From NCBI GenBank assembly GCA_024220505.1, contig JAKZZE010000005.1, positions 1-64,000 on the forward strand: a stretch of 64,000 bases of DNA. Direction: 5' to 3'. The position numbers and the translations under genes were made by a program. The DNA is from Rhizopus arrhizus (Eukaryota > Mucoromycota > Mucoromycetes > Mucorales > Rhizopodaceae). This document shows positions 32,302 through 43,400 of this stretch, in pieces. Numbering within the stretch: position 1 is the first letter of the stretch; each line of letters starts with the position of its first letter. Under the pieces are notes generated by a model. That model was not told where the DNA came from. It saw only the letters and a program-made list of their open reading frames with translations, and ran no database searches.

Positions 32302-33939
32302 CAGTAGGTCAAAAAATTGCTGCAAGGAATCCATTTTTCTCAATTTTTGTAGCGTACATCCTGCCACAATGGTACAAACTGCCTCTGTTTCCACATAGTA
32401 GATTTCCTACATGTCTTGAAAAGTCCGAAAGAGTTTAAGCCCTATTGGATAAGTATTGAAGGAAGTATGAGGCGCGCAATTTGAAAATTTGAAAAAACGA
32501 AAATTTGAACGCAATGAATTTATTTATTAATATTTAGTTGATCCTCCTTTTCTATTAATAACCTCTTGAATTCTTACCGGCATGCTATCGATGTACCTTT
32601 GGCAAAGTTCTTTATCAAATCCATTCCATGCTTTTTGTACTCGTTCCCAAAGCTCATCCGTATTCTTTGCTCTACGTTCGTAACAGCTGAGCTTTAACTT
32701 CAGTTGATGCCATACATGTTCTATTGGATTTAAGTCCGGACTCTGAGCTGGCCAATCGTTAATATAACTCTATTGGTGACTATTCAACCAGGCTACTGTA
32801 GATTTTATCTTGTGCTTTGGGTCATTATCATGCTGAAAGTAAATGTAGGACCAGTCGGAATTATAGTGCTCCATAGTATCACGAAGCGTGGTGTTCAAAT
32901 TATGCTGGTAAACATCCGAATAAATGCTTCCATCGTAAATTTGGCAGTCATATCCTGGACTTCCGCATGTTATACAGCCTCACGTCATCAACTTGCTAGC
33001 TCTATGCTTGACTGTAAATTTCAGGTCACGATGTTGAAAAAGACCACTTGGCCTTTTCCAATAGTAGTTACCACCATCAGATCCCCATACACTGATCTCA
33101 GATTCATTAAAGAATACCGTTTATTGTCAGTCGTCTACTGTCTAATCCTGATGATCGTTGACACATTCTAACTGATGCTACATATGTGCTTTTGTCGGAA
33201 ATAGCTTCTTTTTTTCTATTGAAAAATGGAACTCCATTGATTTCAGTACCTTAATTGCTGACTGGTATGAGATATCATAGCCAAGTTCAGCCAGCTCCCG
33301 GCATACCTCTTTGGCAGTATTTGGACCCCTTTAACGAATTTTCTTTTGCTTAACCGCTTCGTCACTTTGGAGTTTATTGTAGGTCTACCACCTGTATTTA
33401 TTGTCCTGTTTAAAAACAACCTTCTAAAGTAACTACTAACAGTTGATTTATGTACTCCAGTCTCCTTAGCAATAGCGTACGCTGATGTGGGCTCAGTTAA
33501 TGCTTGTTTGAGATTGTTTACTTTCTCGTTTGATAGTCGTTTAGGCATGTGGTTGATGATAGGGTAAAAAAGATAAATAGTGCAAGCAAGACAATTTAAA
33601 ATTTAAAATAAAGGAATTGCAAGCGTCTTTATATACTGCTAACATTCTTACGATGTCAAGGATGTGAATTCATACGATAACAATCGGCTGGGTCGTATTA
33701 AAATTCGTTATTCCAAACATATGTAAACAAGTAAAAAATGCCAGATGTTTATAACATTCCCTTTAACTATATCAAATTCCGCCAATAACCATTGTCCATA
33801 TCAGATAATCGACGAATAAATGCCCCTTCTAGTGAGGTACAAACAATCAAAGTTTGAGATAGTTTGGTGCAGTATCCATAGACAACCAGCTGTAAAACCG
33901 GTATTTTGCAATTCCTTGCAGCAATTTTTTGACCTACTG
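32302..33939 (-). mobile_element. Tc1-like DNA transposon inside element C
   Basis: 1638 bp. Terminal inverted repeats of about 29 bp (32302-32330 and 33911-33939) begin CAGTAGGTCAAAAAATTG and are flanked by TA on both sides (32300-32301, 33940-33941), the standard Tc1/mariner target. Excising the element and one TA leaves C's reverse-transcriptase frame uninterrupted (..KTAFT then HPFTGM..). It encodes one broken transposase on the minus strand. Confidence 0.93.
32527..33548 (-). pseudogene. Tc1-like transposase, frameshifted
   Basis: Met at 33548. An N-terminal helix-turn-helix pair (SAYAIAKETGVHKSTVSSYF) and a GGRP hinge like that of Tc1 (TGGRPTI) come first. The frame shifts near 33327, after which TAKEVCRELAELGYDISYQS continues the second DNA-binding domain. 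Several more breaks follow. The catalytic core is still legible: WGSDGGNYYWKRP, FQHDNDPKHK (second Asp, about 32840) and WPAQSPDLNPIEHVW (third acidic residue, about 32735), ending GGSTKY at 32527. About 340 aa is typical for the family. Inactive, although its ends could still be mobilised by another copy. Confidence 0.88.
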
Positions 33940-36508
33940 TAAATGCAGTTTTGGGTCTATCAGATTCTTGGATAAGAAAACGATGAAAGCATGCTCGTAT
34001 GTCGAAGGTAGTGAATATAGTAGCAGAACCCATACGTTGATGAAGATCGCTGATTAGAGGTAAAGGCATTCTATCAACATTCTTTACAAGTTGGTTAAGC
34101 AGACGTGGATCAATAACTGCTCTTTTCTTAGTGTATAATCCGTTGACATCCTTTTTTCCAACAAGAAAAATAGGGTTATTGAAGCGAGTATTGGAAGGAG
34201 CAGGTTCAATGACACAATCATCCAACCAAGTTTGAATTTGGTCTTCCATGATCTTTCTATTGGTAATAGCAATATCGGGTTGTCTTCGATAAGCAAAGGC
34301 ATTGGGTTCAGTATCAAGAGTGATGATAGCACCAGGTAAATTACAATGAGAAGACATGGGGATACTCGTATTAGCATCTAACAAAGGTTGAATAGTGCTC
34401 ATCAAACGTTGTCTTTCCTGCATAGTGCCAACAGGAGTTTCATTTGGCTTATAATCATCAGGGTTAACTGGATCAGGTATTTTAGGAATATTAGAATTTA
34501 ACCAAGAAGTGGCTAATCCTGTTAAACCTATTCTTAGTTTAGGCAAAATGTCAAGTCCTAAACAAATGGGAACATCACTGCTAAAATCAAACACTTCAAA
34601 TTCATATGACAAACGGATTTGGTTATAATAAACAGTAAGATTTATTATGCCTAACCGGCTTACAGTACTTGAACTATTATGTCCTAACTTGATCGATCCT
34701 GGATTAGGTGTTGGAACTAAACCAAGTGTCGAACAGAACGAAGGAGACACACACGAAAAAGACGAACCGGTATCAATCATGGCCCATGTTTTGATGTGCT
34801 CTATAATAATAGGAACATAAAGCGTATTAGTGTTTGAAGGCGCTTTAGAAAAGATGTGATGTGTAATGTACTTACAGGCCTGAGCAGCTTCAGCCACAGT
34901 AAGGGCTTCCGCAACATCAATGTCCATATCATCCGACGAATCGGGAACAGGAACAACGGGACCAGCAGCATCAGTCTTACGACCGGGAGAAGCATCACTA
35001 CTACCCGAAGCAGCAGTGGCAGAAGAACCAACAGAAACAGAAACATCGTTACCAGAAGAGGCAACGGAAGACAAGGAAGAAGCAGGGGATCGACTCATTG
35101 CTCGAAACATGTGAGAAGATCCGGCAGAGTCATCAGCGAAGGAACCGGTTGAACGGCCCTTTCCTTTGCATCGGTGACCAGGACGCCAGTTGTCAGCACC
35201 ACAAGAGCGGCACGGACGTCCCAAACCGGAAGGTTGGTTTCTTGGATTCCACTGAGAGGCAGCAGAACCAGAGGAGACATCATCTTGGGTTGAACCCGAA
35301 GAAGGAGAAGAAGAGGAAGCTTTCTTCATAGCACGACATTCATCATTGCTATGGTTGGTGGTCTTGTGGAATCTGCAATACTTCCTAGAAGCTTGTGGAT
35401 AAGGTGCAGAACGAACAGCAGAACCAGAGACAAAAGCAGAAGATCTCTTCCGACCAGAAGAAGAAGAGTCATTGACCATCGAAGGGCCAGCAGGAGTGTG
35501 AGCAGCGTTAGCCACTTTACGAACTTTGTACAGCGAATGGTACAAAGTCTTGGCCAACTTGACAACGTAGTCGACCGATTCTTTTTGTGCATCCGTACAG
35601 TTGGCTAAGGACACGATCACCTTCTTGTAGATATCGGCCTGAAGACCGATCAGAAAGCAACGAGTCAGGACACAGCGATCTTGGATCTGTGCCAAGCGAC
35701 GGAGGTTGTTGAAACGTTCAACGTACTGGTCAACAGTTTCAGCAGCAGTCATGGAGATGCGTAACAACTCCGTTGTAGACGTGGCTTTTTCTTCAGCCGA
35801 TCCAACACCATAATGGCTAGTAAAAGCCTTTTTGAACTGACTCCACGTATGGACATCCTCTTTTTCTTGGTACTCATCAAGCCAAGTACGTTGACTCGAT
35901 GACAAGCAAGGAGGGAGAAGACGAAGCCAGTGCTGATCAAGGTCAAGACCATGTGCGAACATTACGTCCTGAAATTTTTTCAAGCAGTGCTTGACATCCA
36001 CAGAGACAGGGGCAGATGGGTCAAAGACTGCACCCTTCCACTGCATGAGGGGTAGGTTTGGAGGTACAACATTCAAGGCTGCAGGCGCAACCTTAGGTGA
36101 ACCAGTCCAAGCGGTGGGAACAGCATGGTTCATGGCTCGCTGGAGGAGATCTCTAGTATGAACTAGTCTCTCTAGGTCCTTAGAGCAGGCTTCGAACTTA
36201 GCGCGCACCATGCTATCTTCCTCTGACTCAGGCGTCGTAGAAAGAAGACGAACAGACAAGTTAAGAATAACTTGGGTGGCACCGATGATGGTGGAATCCA
36301 ACTCCTCAATAGAAGAGTGGATGGATGGAGCTGCGATGCTAGGTTCAAGAGAACCAGAAGAAACTGCAGAAGTGGTCATTCCAGAGGACTCTGCCTCTGA
36401 AGATAAAGTAGAAACATCTGACATACGACGAGCGTTATCAGGATAAGTTTTGGCATTACTACTGGAAGAACCAGCAGCAGCAGAGTTAAAGTCATTTGTG
36501 TTTGACAT
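33940..36508 (-). CDS. gag-pol: Element C Gag, protease and start of reverse transcriptase
   Basis: I place the start at Met 36508 (MSNTNDFNSAAAG), 75 bp after the 5' LTR; the ORF is open further upstream only because the LTR happens to be open. There is a Ser/Ala-rich N-terminus, a capsid domain (about residues 180-330) and an atypical Cys/His knuckle CRSCGADNWRPGHRC (about 450). Protease WAMIDTGSSFSCVSPSF is followed by CLGLDILPKLRIGLTGL. Reverse transcriptase starts with YTKKRAVIDPRLLNQLVKNVDRMPLP and FTTFDIRACFHRF. The frame runs into the Tc1-like element at 33939 and resumes at 32301. The gag is homologous in style to F and J. Confidence 0.92.
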
Positions 36509-36583
36509 ATTGGTAAGGTAGGTAGTAATAATAAAAAAGGGTTGTTTTAAAAATAAAGTCAATAAAGAATTCACAAAAAAAAA

Positions 36584-37006
36584 TGTTTTGCCAAGTATTA
36601 AAATAAAAGACAAAAACTAAAAAGACAATAGTTGTGAAACTAAAGATTATACGTTGCTTTATTAATAAAAACATTTGAGGCTATTTATACTTTTTGGATG
36701 TCTGGATCTTTACCGCTATTTCAATTGATCGGTTAAAAGAATAATGTGGGAAGGATGGGAAGATAAAGGAAAGATAGTAGATAATCAATAGCCGCTGTCT
36801 TCTTGACGAATCAAGGGACAATGAAGTAGATAAATTATTGATCTAACGATAATTATCGAATAAAGTTGGATTGAACTGCCGTTGTTATAATCAGGTTCCG
36901 ATACAGTCGTGGGAACACCGATAGAGACAACAGGGCAAAGTTGGCTATTGCGGAGATCTCTCGTTTATCCATGAATGTTCACTTTACTAGTTGTGTGGAT
37001 ACAACA
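36584..37006 (-). mobile_element. 5' LTR of element C
   Basis: Identical by eye to the LTR at 29165-29587. On the minus strand AAGTATAAATAG and AATAAAG mark promoter and poly(A) signal. No TGG-type primer-binding site follows; the next bases are a T run and GTGAATTC. Confidence 0.95.
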
Positions 37007-37011
37007 TAAAT

Positions 37012-39825
37012 GATATTGATGCTTCATGGTCTACAGAATTTAGCAAGGAGTTCCCTGAAGTATTTAAAGGCGAAATCACAGGATTGCCTCCAATGAGGGA
37101 CACTCAAGATATAATTGTGACAAAGCCTGATACTGTACCGGTATCAAGACCACCATACAAAATGTCACCTCTAGAACTTTCTGAACTGCAAAAACAACTG
37201 AATGAACTGCTAAATAAAGGACTGATTGAGCCATGTGCTTCGGAGTGGTCAAATCCTGTGCTTTTTGTTAGAAAACCAAATGGTGATTTAAGAATGTGCT
37301 GTGACTATCGTATGCTGAACAAGGTTACTTTAAAACAAAAGATACAACTACCAAGGATAGATGAATGTTTAGAGAGACTACACAATGCTAAGCATTTTAC
37401 CTCTTTGGATTTGACTAATGGATTCCATCAACAGAGAATAACCGAAGCTGACTCTATCAAAACTGCAATAAGTACTCGTTATGGTCAATTCTGTTGGAAA
37501 GTGGTACCTTTTGGTTTGTCTAATAGTGGTCCTGCGTTCCAAAAAATGATGAATTCGGTATTATCGGAATATATTGATAAGTTCGTAATGGTCTATCTTG
37601 ATGATATTCTGATATTTACAAATGGAAATGAAGAACAACATAAAGAGCATGTACGCTTAGTATTGAAGAAACTAGACGAAGCTAAGCTTATTATAAACAA
37701 AAAGAAATGCAAATTTAATCGAAAAGAACTAACCTTCCTTGGATTTACTATCAATGAAAAAGGCATTCATCCTGACAACAAAAAAGTTGAAGCGATTCAG
37801 TCATGGCCAGTTCCAAAGAACGTCCAACAAGTTAGACAATTCATTGGATTAGCACAACACTATAGAAGATTTATTCCGGGCTTTGCAAGTATTGCTGCAT
37901 CCTTGACAGATTTAACAAAAGGTACTGGTCACAAATGTCGTGCCATCACATGGAATGATGAATGTCAAAAGAGCTTCGATTTAATCAAGAAAATGATTTC
38001 AAGTGCTCCAGTCTTGATGACCCCTGATATGAACAAACCATTTCGAATTGAATGTGATGCAAGTGATTTTGCGATTGGTGCTGTACTCATGCAAGAAGAA
38101 TCTGAAGGAATATGGAAACCATTGGCTTTTGAATCGAAGAAATTGTCGCAAGCGGAAAGAAACTACCCTGCACAAGAGAGAGAACTACTCAGTATATTGC
38201 ATGCTCTGAGAACTTGGAGATGCTTTATCGAAGGTAATTCTTATCAAATATTCACTGATCACTTGCCCTTAAAGTACCTACGATCTCAAAACAAGCCGAC
38301 TCCCAGATTGGTAAGATGGTTAAGTGAAATTGAGCTATATGATCCTGAAATCTTGTACAAACCTGGTGCTGACAATCAAATTCCTGATCTACTATCGAGA
38401 AGAGATGGCCCTGACTCAATTCCTGACCCTAAATCTATACAACCGAGATATGTCTATCATATAACTGCGGCGCTCAAGTCACTTCCCATATTAGAGCAAG
38501 ATCCCATACAAGATTGGCCTCTGCATTACTTGAATGATCAAGATAAATGGCCTGAGAAGCTAAAGGATAGTTTAATCAAGTTGAAACACCATTTCGTGAT
38601 TAAGGACAAGCAGGTTTATAGAATTGAAAAGATACAAAAGACTGACAATCATATCGAACTTAAGTTTATACCCTTTTCAAGAAGAGCTGACTTAGTAAAT
38701 GATTTTCATGCTGGATATGGTCACTCTGGTCGAACCACAATATATCATTTGATGAAGACACGTGTTTGGTGGCCTCGTATGCAAGAAGACATCAACGCTT
38801 GGATTTCTAAATGCCCAAAGTGTCAACTGGCTGCTTCTCCTGATAAAAACAATCACCATGCTCCTATGAAGCCTTTGGAAGTACCTCCAGCTTTTTCAAG
38901 ATGGCATCTTGATTTTATAGGTGAACTGCCTATTACAAGGAATGGAAACCGATGGCTTCTGATGGCTGTAGACTATACTACCAATTGGCCTATTGCTAGA
39001 GCACTGAAAAATGCAACAGGTGAAGAAATTGTAAAATTTATATATGAAGAAATAGTTATGCGTTTTGGGTGCCCACAAGAAATCATTACAGATAGAGGAC
39101 CAAATTTCATGTCCAAGGTTGTGAAGCAATATATAAAAAAAATTAAGACTCGCCACAATTTGACTAGTGCCTTTCATCCAAGAACAAATGGAAAATGCGA
39201 GAGGCTCAACCAAACATTCAAGAAAATGCTCACCAAATATGTTGATGGTGCTGTTCACAGTTGGGACGAGTATATAGATGCTGCTTTATTTGCTTGTCGC
39301 ATTCGAAAACATACCACTACCGGCTTTAGCCCATTTTATCTAACTTATGGAGTTGATCCTCGTATTCCTGGTGACCATCAAAGACCTTTTATATAAGAAT
39401 TCGTTGAACAGGATGCCGAGTTGATCTCCCAAAATGCTTTGGACTATCTTAGGCGATTACGTGAAAACCGTTACCTTGCAGAAGAAAGATTAAGGAAACA
39501 ATCTGCTATTGACAAAGCTCGTTGGGATTCACTGCTGAAAAATCAGAACATACAAGTGTTTACTGTTGGTGATTACGTATTAATGCGGCATGAAAGCAAG
39601 AAAGGTTTGGAATACAATTGGATGGGTCCTTACAAGGTGATCAAGCGAAACTTAGATTTTAACACATATCAACTGCAAGAAGTTTCGGGCAAGATCTATT
39701 CCTCTTGGGTACATACTGACAGACTACACCTGTGCAAATACAATGGTTCTTCTATAAACAAAGCCTGGTACGTTCCTAGAGCAGCTCGAAATGAAGACGA
39801 CACACATGTTTCTGCTTCGACTTAA
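37012..39825 (+). pseudogene. pol: Element D Pol, 3' part: reverse transcriptase, RNase H, integrase
   Basis: Resumes D's frame after the TAAAT duplication. Reverse transcriptase keeps the catalytic YLDD (MVYLDDILIF, about 37590-37620). RNase H has ECDASDFAIG and FTDHLPLKYL. Integrase has a HHCC zinc region (FHAGYGHSGRTT..CPKCQLAA), Asp in WHLDFIG, Asp in ITDRGPNFM and Glu in NGKCERLNQ. The frame is broken by TAA at 39394-39396 where B has an ordinary codon, then continues in phase to 39825. The C-terminal end has the GPYKV module and no chromodomain. The polypurine tract GGAGAGGGGGT lies just before the 3' LTR. Confidence 0.92.
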
Positions 39826-39886
39826 TAATCTGATTTCCTTTGGTTTCCTTCTCCTTACTTAGTTGATAAGAGACTATCAACATTTT

Positions 39887-39897
39887 GGAGAGGGGGT
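39887..39897 (+). promoter_or_regulatory. Polypurine tract of element D
   Basis: GGAGAGGGGGT ends two bases before the 3' LTR at 39900, the expected place for the plus-strand primer. Confidence 0.8.
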
Positions 39898-39899
39898 AT

Positions 39900-40172
39900 T
39901 GTCATATCTTTTTATTCTATATATGGATATTTGTGTTGCTTTCCTTTTAATGAAGTTTGTATTCAACAAGTTACATGCTATGACTCACAAGAGAGTTGTT
40001 TATATTCAATATCAACATGACTCATGAATTATGACAATACTTGTATATATCTTAGTTTTGTAAAGTAATATAAATAGACATAATAATTATTAGAAATAAA
40101 AGGACAATTATCCACTACCTAATCTTTAAGACTATATTTCCTTTTATATACAATACTATAAAGAGCACGACA
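39900..40172 (+). mobile_element. 3' LTR of element D
   Basis: Intact 273 bp, TGTCATATC to GCACGACA. It also preserves the empty target site of element A (TTCTATATATGGATAT). Confidence 0.95.
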
Positions 40173-40186
40173 TTTTAATCAAACTG

Positions 40187-40440
40187 TGTCATACTTTTCA
40201 TTCTAAATTTGGTATGCTACATTGTACTTCTTTTGGCTATTCAAAAACAATATATCAACCGCAGTAGAAACCGCAGCACCATACATTCAATATTAAAATA
40301 ATAGATACACAACCGCAGCATATAGAAATAATATAAATATTCCTCTATTTTAATTAAATAAAGACTCATTCACTATTTTAATAAGTTATCTATACTTTTG
40401 TTAATTAATATAAAAAGACTATTGGTGATCAACTACGACA
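40187..40440 (+). mobile_element. 5' LTR of element B
   Basis: TGTCATACTTTTCATTC to AACTACGACA. It contains AATATAAATATTCC and AAATAAAGACTC as TATA-like and poly(A) signals. Confidence 0.96.
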
Positions 40441-40442
40441 AT

Positions 40443-40454
40443 TGGTAGCATCTG
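40443..40454 (+). promoter_or_regulatory. Primer-binding site of element B
   Basis: TGGTAGCATCTG two bases after the LTR, shared with D and L. Confidence 0.85.
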
Positions 40455-40496
40455 TTGTAAATATCTGCAAGCCTTTGCAACAACGAATTAAAATTA

Positions 40497-43400
40497 ATGT
40501 CAAGCGGAAAGAATCCCTTATCTCAAGAACAAAAGACATTTGAAATTGAAGAAAGAGTATACAAGTTACTCCCACCAGAATTTAGAAGCAAGTATATTTT
40601 ATATCGCAAGGTACCCTCTTTACCTGAAAACCAAAAACAAAATTACAGTATCAAAACAGCAGAATATTTGGACGCAATAGCCTCGAAAATAGCAACAAGC
40701 TTTATTTTAAATAGTAATAAGCAACCTTTAATTGAAGAAGACACTATAATAGAAGATAGTAAAATGACGCAAAATAATATAAATATGCAAGATTTAGCCC
40801 AGTTAATAGCTAGTGCTGTATCTACAGCAATAAATAACAAGTCTAATGAAACAAGCAATGTTCGTATTCCAATACCATCTACATATAATGGAGAAAGAAA
40901 TGCTGCCGTTATAAGATTATGGACTGAAGAAGTAGAGAGATACCATGAATTCAATAATGTACCTCAAGAAAGAAGATTACCATATGCAATTACGCTATTA
41001 AAGGGTCGAGCTCAAAAATGGTGGAATCAGCTAGTACAGAGAGATGAGACTCCTACAACTTGGGAAAGATTCAAATTACTGTTAGATTTTGCATTTAAAC
41101 CAGCTTATTCTGAACAAGCCGCAAGAGACAATTTAGCAAATTCGAAACAAGTAACCTCGGTGGTAGACTATGTTGACAACTTCCAAGACATACTACTGGA
41201 CCTTCCTAGAATATCAGATGATGAAGCACTTGATCGATTCGTCCGTGGCTTGAAAAATGATGTTAGAATTCATGTTATAACAAAGGAACCCAGAACATTG
41301 GAAGAAGCTACACGTTTTGCTATAGCATATGATAGTGCTAGACAAACTGGATTAACCGTTCCTAATGGGCGTCAAGAACATATTCTTAATGATCCTATGG
41401 ATTTATCTATGTTAATGCAACAACTAAATGCCATGGTCAAGCCCAACAGAAACAATTATCATCAACAAGATCGCTTTCAGCAAAAACCTAAAAGTAACAT
41501 AATCTGCTACTGGTGTAATAAATCGGGACATATGATAGCTGAATGCAGAACAAGACTACGAGAAGTTCGTGAATTTGAACAGAATAGAATACGACAAAAT
41601 AGAAATCATGGCCGTTCACATAAAGGGCAGCAATATAATCGATCTCAAGTCAACAACAGAATTTATCAAGCTGACCTTGTTAATTTTGAGCAGAGTAATA
41701 ACAATCATGAAAACAGACATCCTAGTAATTTGAATTCCTTTGATAGTGTTAATAAAGATTCTTTACTTGACCTCTCTCCCTACTCCTTTGACTTATCTAT
41801 TGATCGTGATTTTTTGATGAACGCCTCTAATACTCATACCTCGTTACCCACTTATGATATTATAATACGGGGTCAAACTTTTCGCGCCCTAATAGATACT
41901 GGTGCTAGTGCGAATTATATCCATCCTAAGTTAATTCCATTAGTTGATTCTTACAAAACTGTATCTAATCAAGCTGTCGAAACAGCTAACGGTGAACAAT
42001 CAATCATATCTGGTGAAGCACTTTGTACTATGGAAATAAAGGGGAGGGGTAAGAACTTTGTTAACACTTTCAGGGCATTTATATTTGAATCAAAATTCAA
42101 CATAATACTTGGAAATGAATGGTTAAAAAAGGTCAAACCCAAACCGGACTGGTTCAAAAGTTCATGGACAATTACTGCGCAGGATGGTTATGAAATCACC
42201 ATGGTGCCTCGGGATGATATCATAGATAAAAAACCAATGCAACAAGCCAACAGTATGGTTATCTCTGCTAAACAAGTGGAACGTTTATTCAAAAAGAATC
42301 AAGTTACCGAATGTTATTTTCTTGATGTTAAATTTAAAGGAAATAGTGTGAACTGTATAAACAACATAAATGACACAAATGATCCCTGGGCAGTAGAATT
42401 TAAGAAAGAATTTCCTGATGTTTTCAAAGGCCACATCACAGGATTGCCTCCTATGCGTGATACTCAAGATATAATTGTTACAAAACCGGATGTTGTTCCT
42501 GTAGCTAGGCCACCTTATAAAATGTCTCCACTTGAATTAGCTGAACTACGAAAGCAATTAGATGAACTACTAAGCAAAGGATTAATAGAACCATGTGTAT
42601 CTGAATGGTCTAATCCAGTATTGTTTGTACGAAAGCCTAATGGTGATTTAAGAATGTGTTGCGACTACAGAATGCTAAACAAAGTCACCTTGAAACAAAA
42701 AATCCAGCTGCCTCGTATTGATGAATGTCTGGAAAGATTATACAATGCTAAGCATTTTACATCGCTCGATTTAACAAATGGTTTTCATCAGCAAAGACTA
42801 TCGGATGATGATTCACTTAAAACGGCTATAAGTACAAGGTATGGCCAATTCTGTTGGAAAGTGGTGCCTTTTGGTTTATCTAATAGTGGTCCTGCATTTC
42901 AAAAAATGATGAACAATATATTATCTGAATACATTGACAAGTTTGTAATGGTCTATCTTAATGACATTCTAATATTTACTGATGGTGATGAAGAATTACA
43001 CAAGAAACATGTTAGACTAGTACTCCGGAAACTAAATGATGCTAAACTTATCATAAATACAAAAAAGTGCTTATTTAATCGCAAGGAATTAACTTTCCTA
43101 GGTTTCAACATTAGTGCCAAAGGGATACTACCTGCTGCAAAAAAGGTTCAAGCAATAATGGAATGGCCAGTACCTATAAATGTTCAACAAGTCAGACAGT
43201 TTATGGGCTTAGCGCAACATTACCGAAGATTTATAAAAAATTTTGCAGGGATTGCTGCTCCGCTTACTGATCTAACGAAAGGTGTTGGTGCTAAATGTCG
43301 TGCGATACAATGGAATGAACAATGTCAGAAGAGCTTTGATTATATTAAGAAGAAAATATCCTCAGCTCCAGTATTAATGAATCCTGATATGAGCAAGCCA

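Larger units (their letters stand above)
29165..37006 (-). mobile_element. Element C: chromovirus (Ty3/Gypsy with chromodomain), inserted antisense in D
   Basis: Two 423-bp LTRs (29165-29587 and 36584-37006) look identical. It is flanked by TAAAT on both sides (29160-29164 and 37007-37011), a clean 5-bp duplication inside D's pol. Contents on the minus strand: gag, protease, reverse transcriptase, RNase H, integrase and chromodomain in a single reading frame, interrupted only by a Tc1-like transposon at 32302-33939. The insertion is recent, judging from the LTR identity. Confidence 0.95.
19037..40172 (+). mobile_element. Element D: Ty3/Gypsy retrotransposon, host of nested elements A and C
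   Basis: The outer shell of the stack. Its LTR (TGTCATATC..AGCACGACA, 273 bp) is intact at the 3' side (39900-40172). At the 5' side it is split by element A into 19037-19061 and 26995-27246; removing A and one ATAT duplication gives the same 273-bp length and sequence. D is flanked by TTTT (19033-19036 and 40173-40176). Internally it carries a primer-binding site, gag-protease, then element C, then reverse transcriptase, RNase H and integrase. It is closest to element B in this window. D is defective (one frameshift, one nonsense codon, two insertions). Confidence 0.93.

Noticed and set aside
32773..33171. 132-codon plus-strand ORF
   Set aside because: Antisense to the Tc1-like transposase core, which has recognisable catalytic motifs on the minus strand.
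34801..35608. Several overlapping ORFs on both strands inside C gag
   Set aside because: Shadows of the Ser-rich gag coding frame.
36509..36613. Hydrophobic N-terminal extension (signal-peptide-like) of the C gag ORF
   Set aside because: It overlaps the 5' LTR and leader; Met 36508 is the sensible start.
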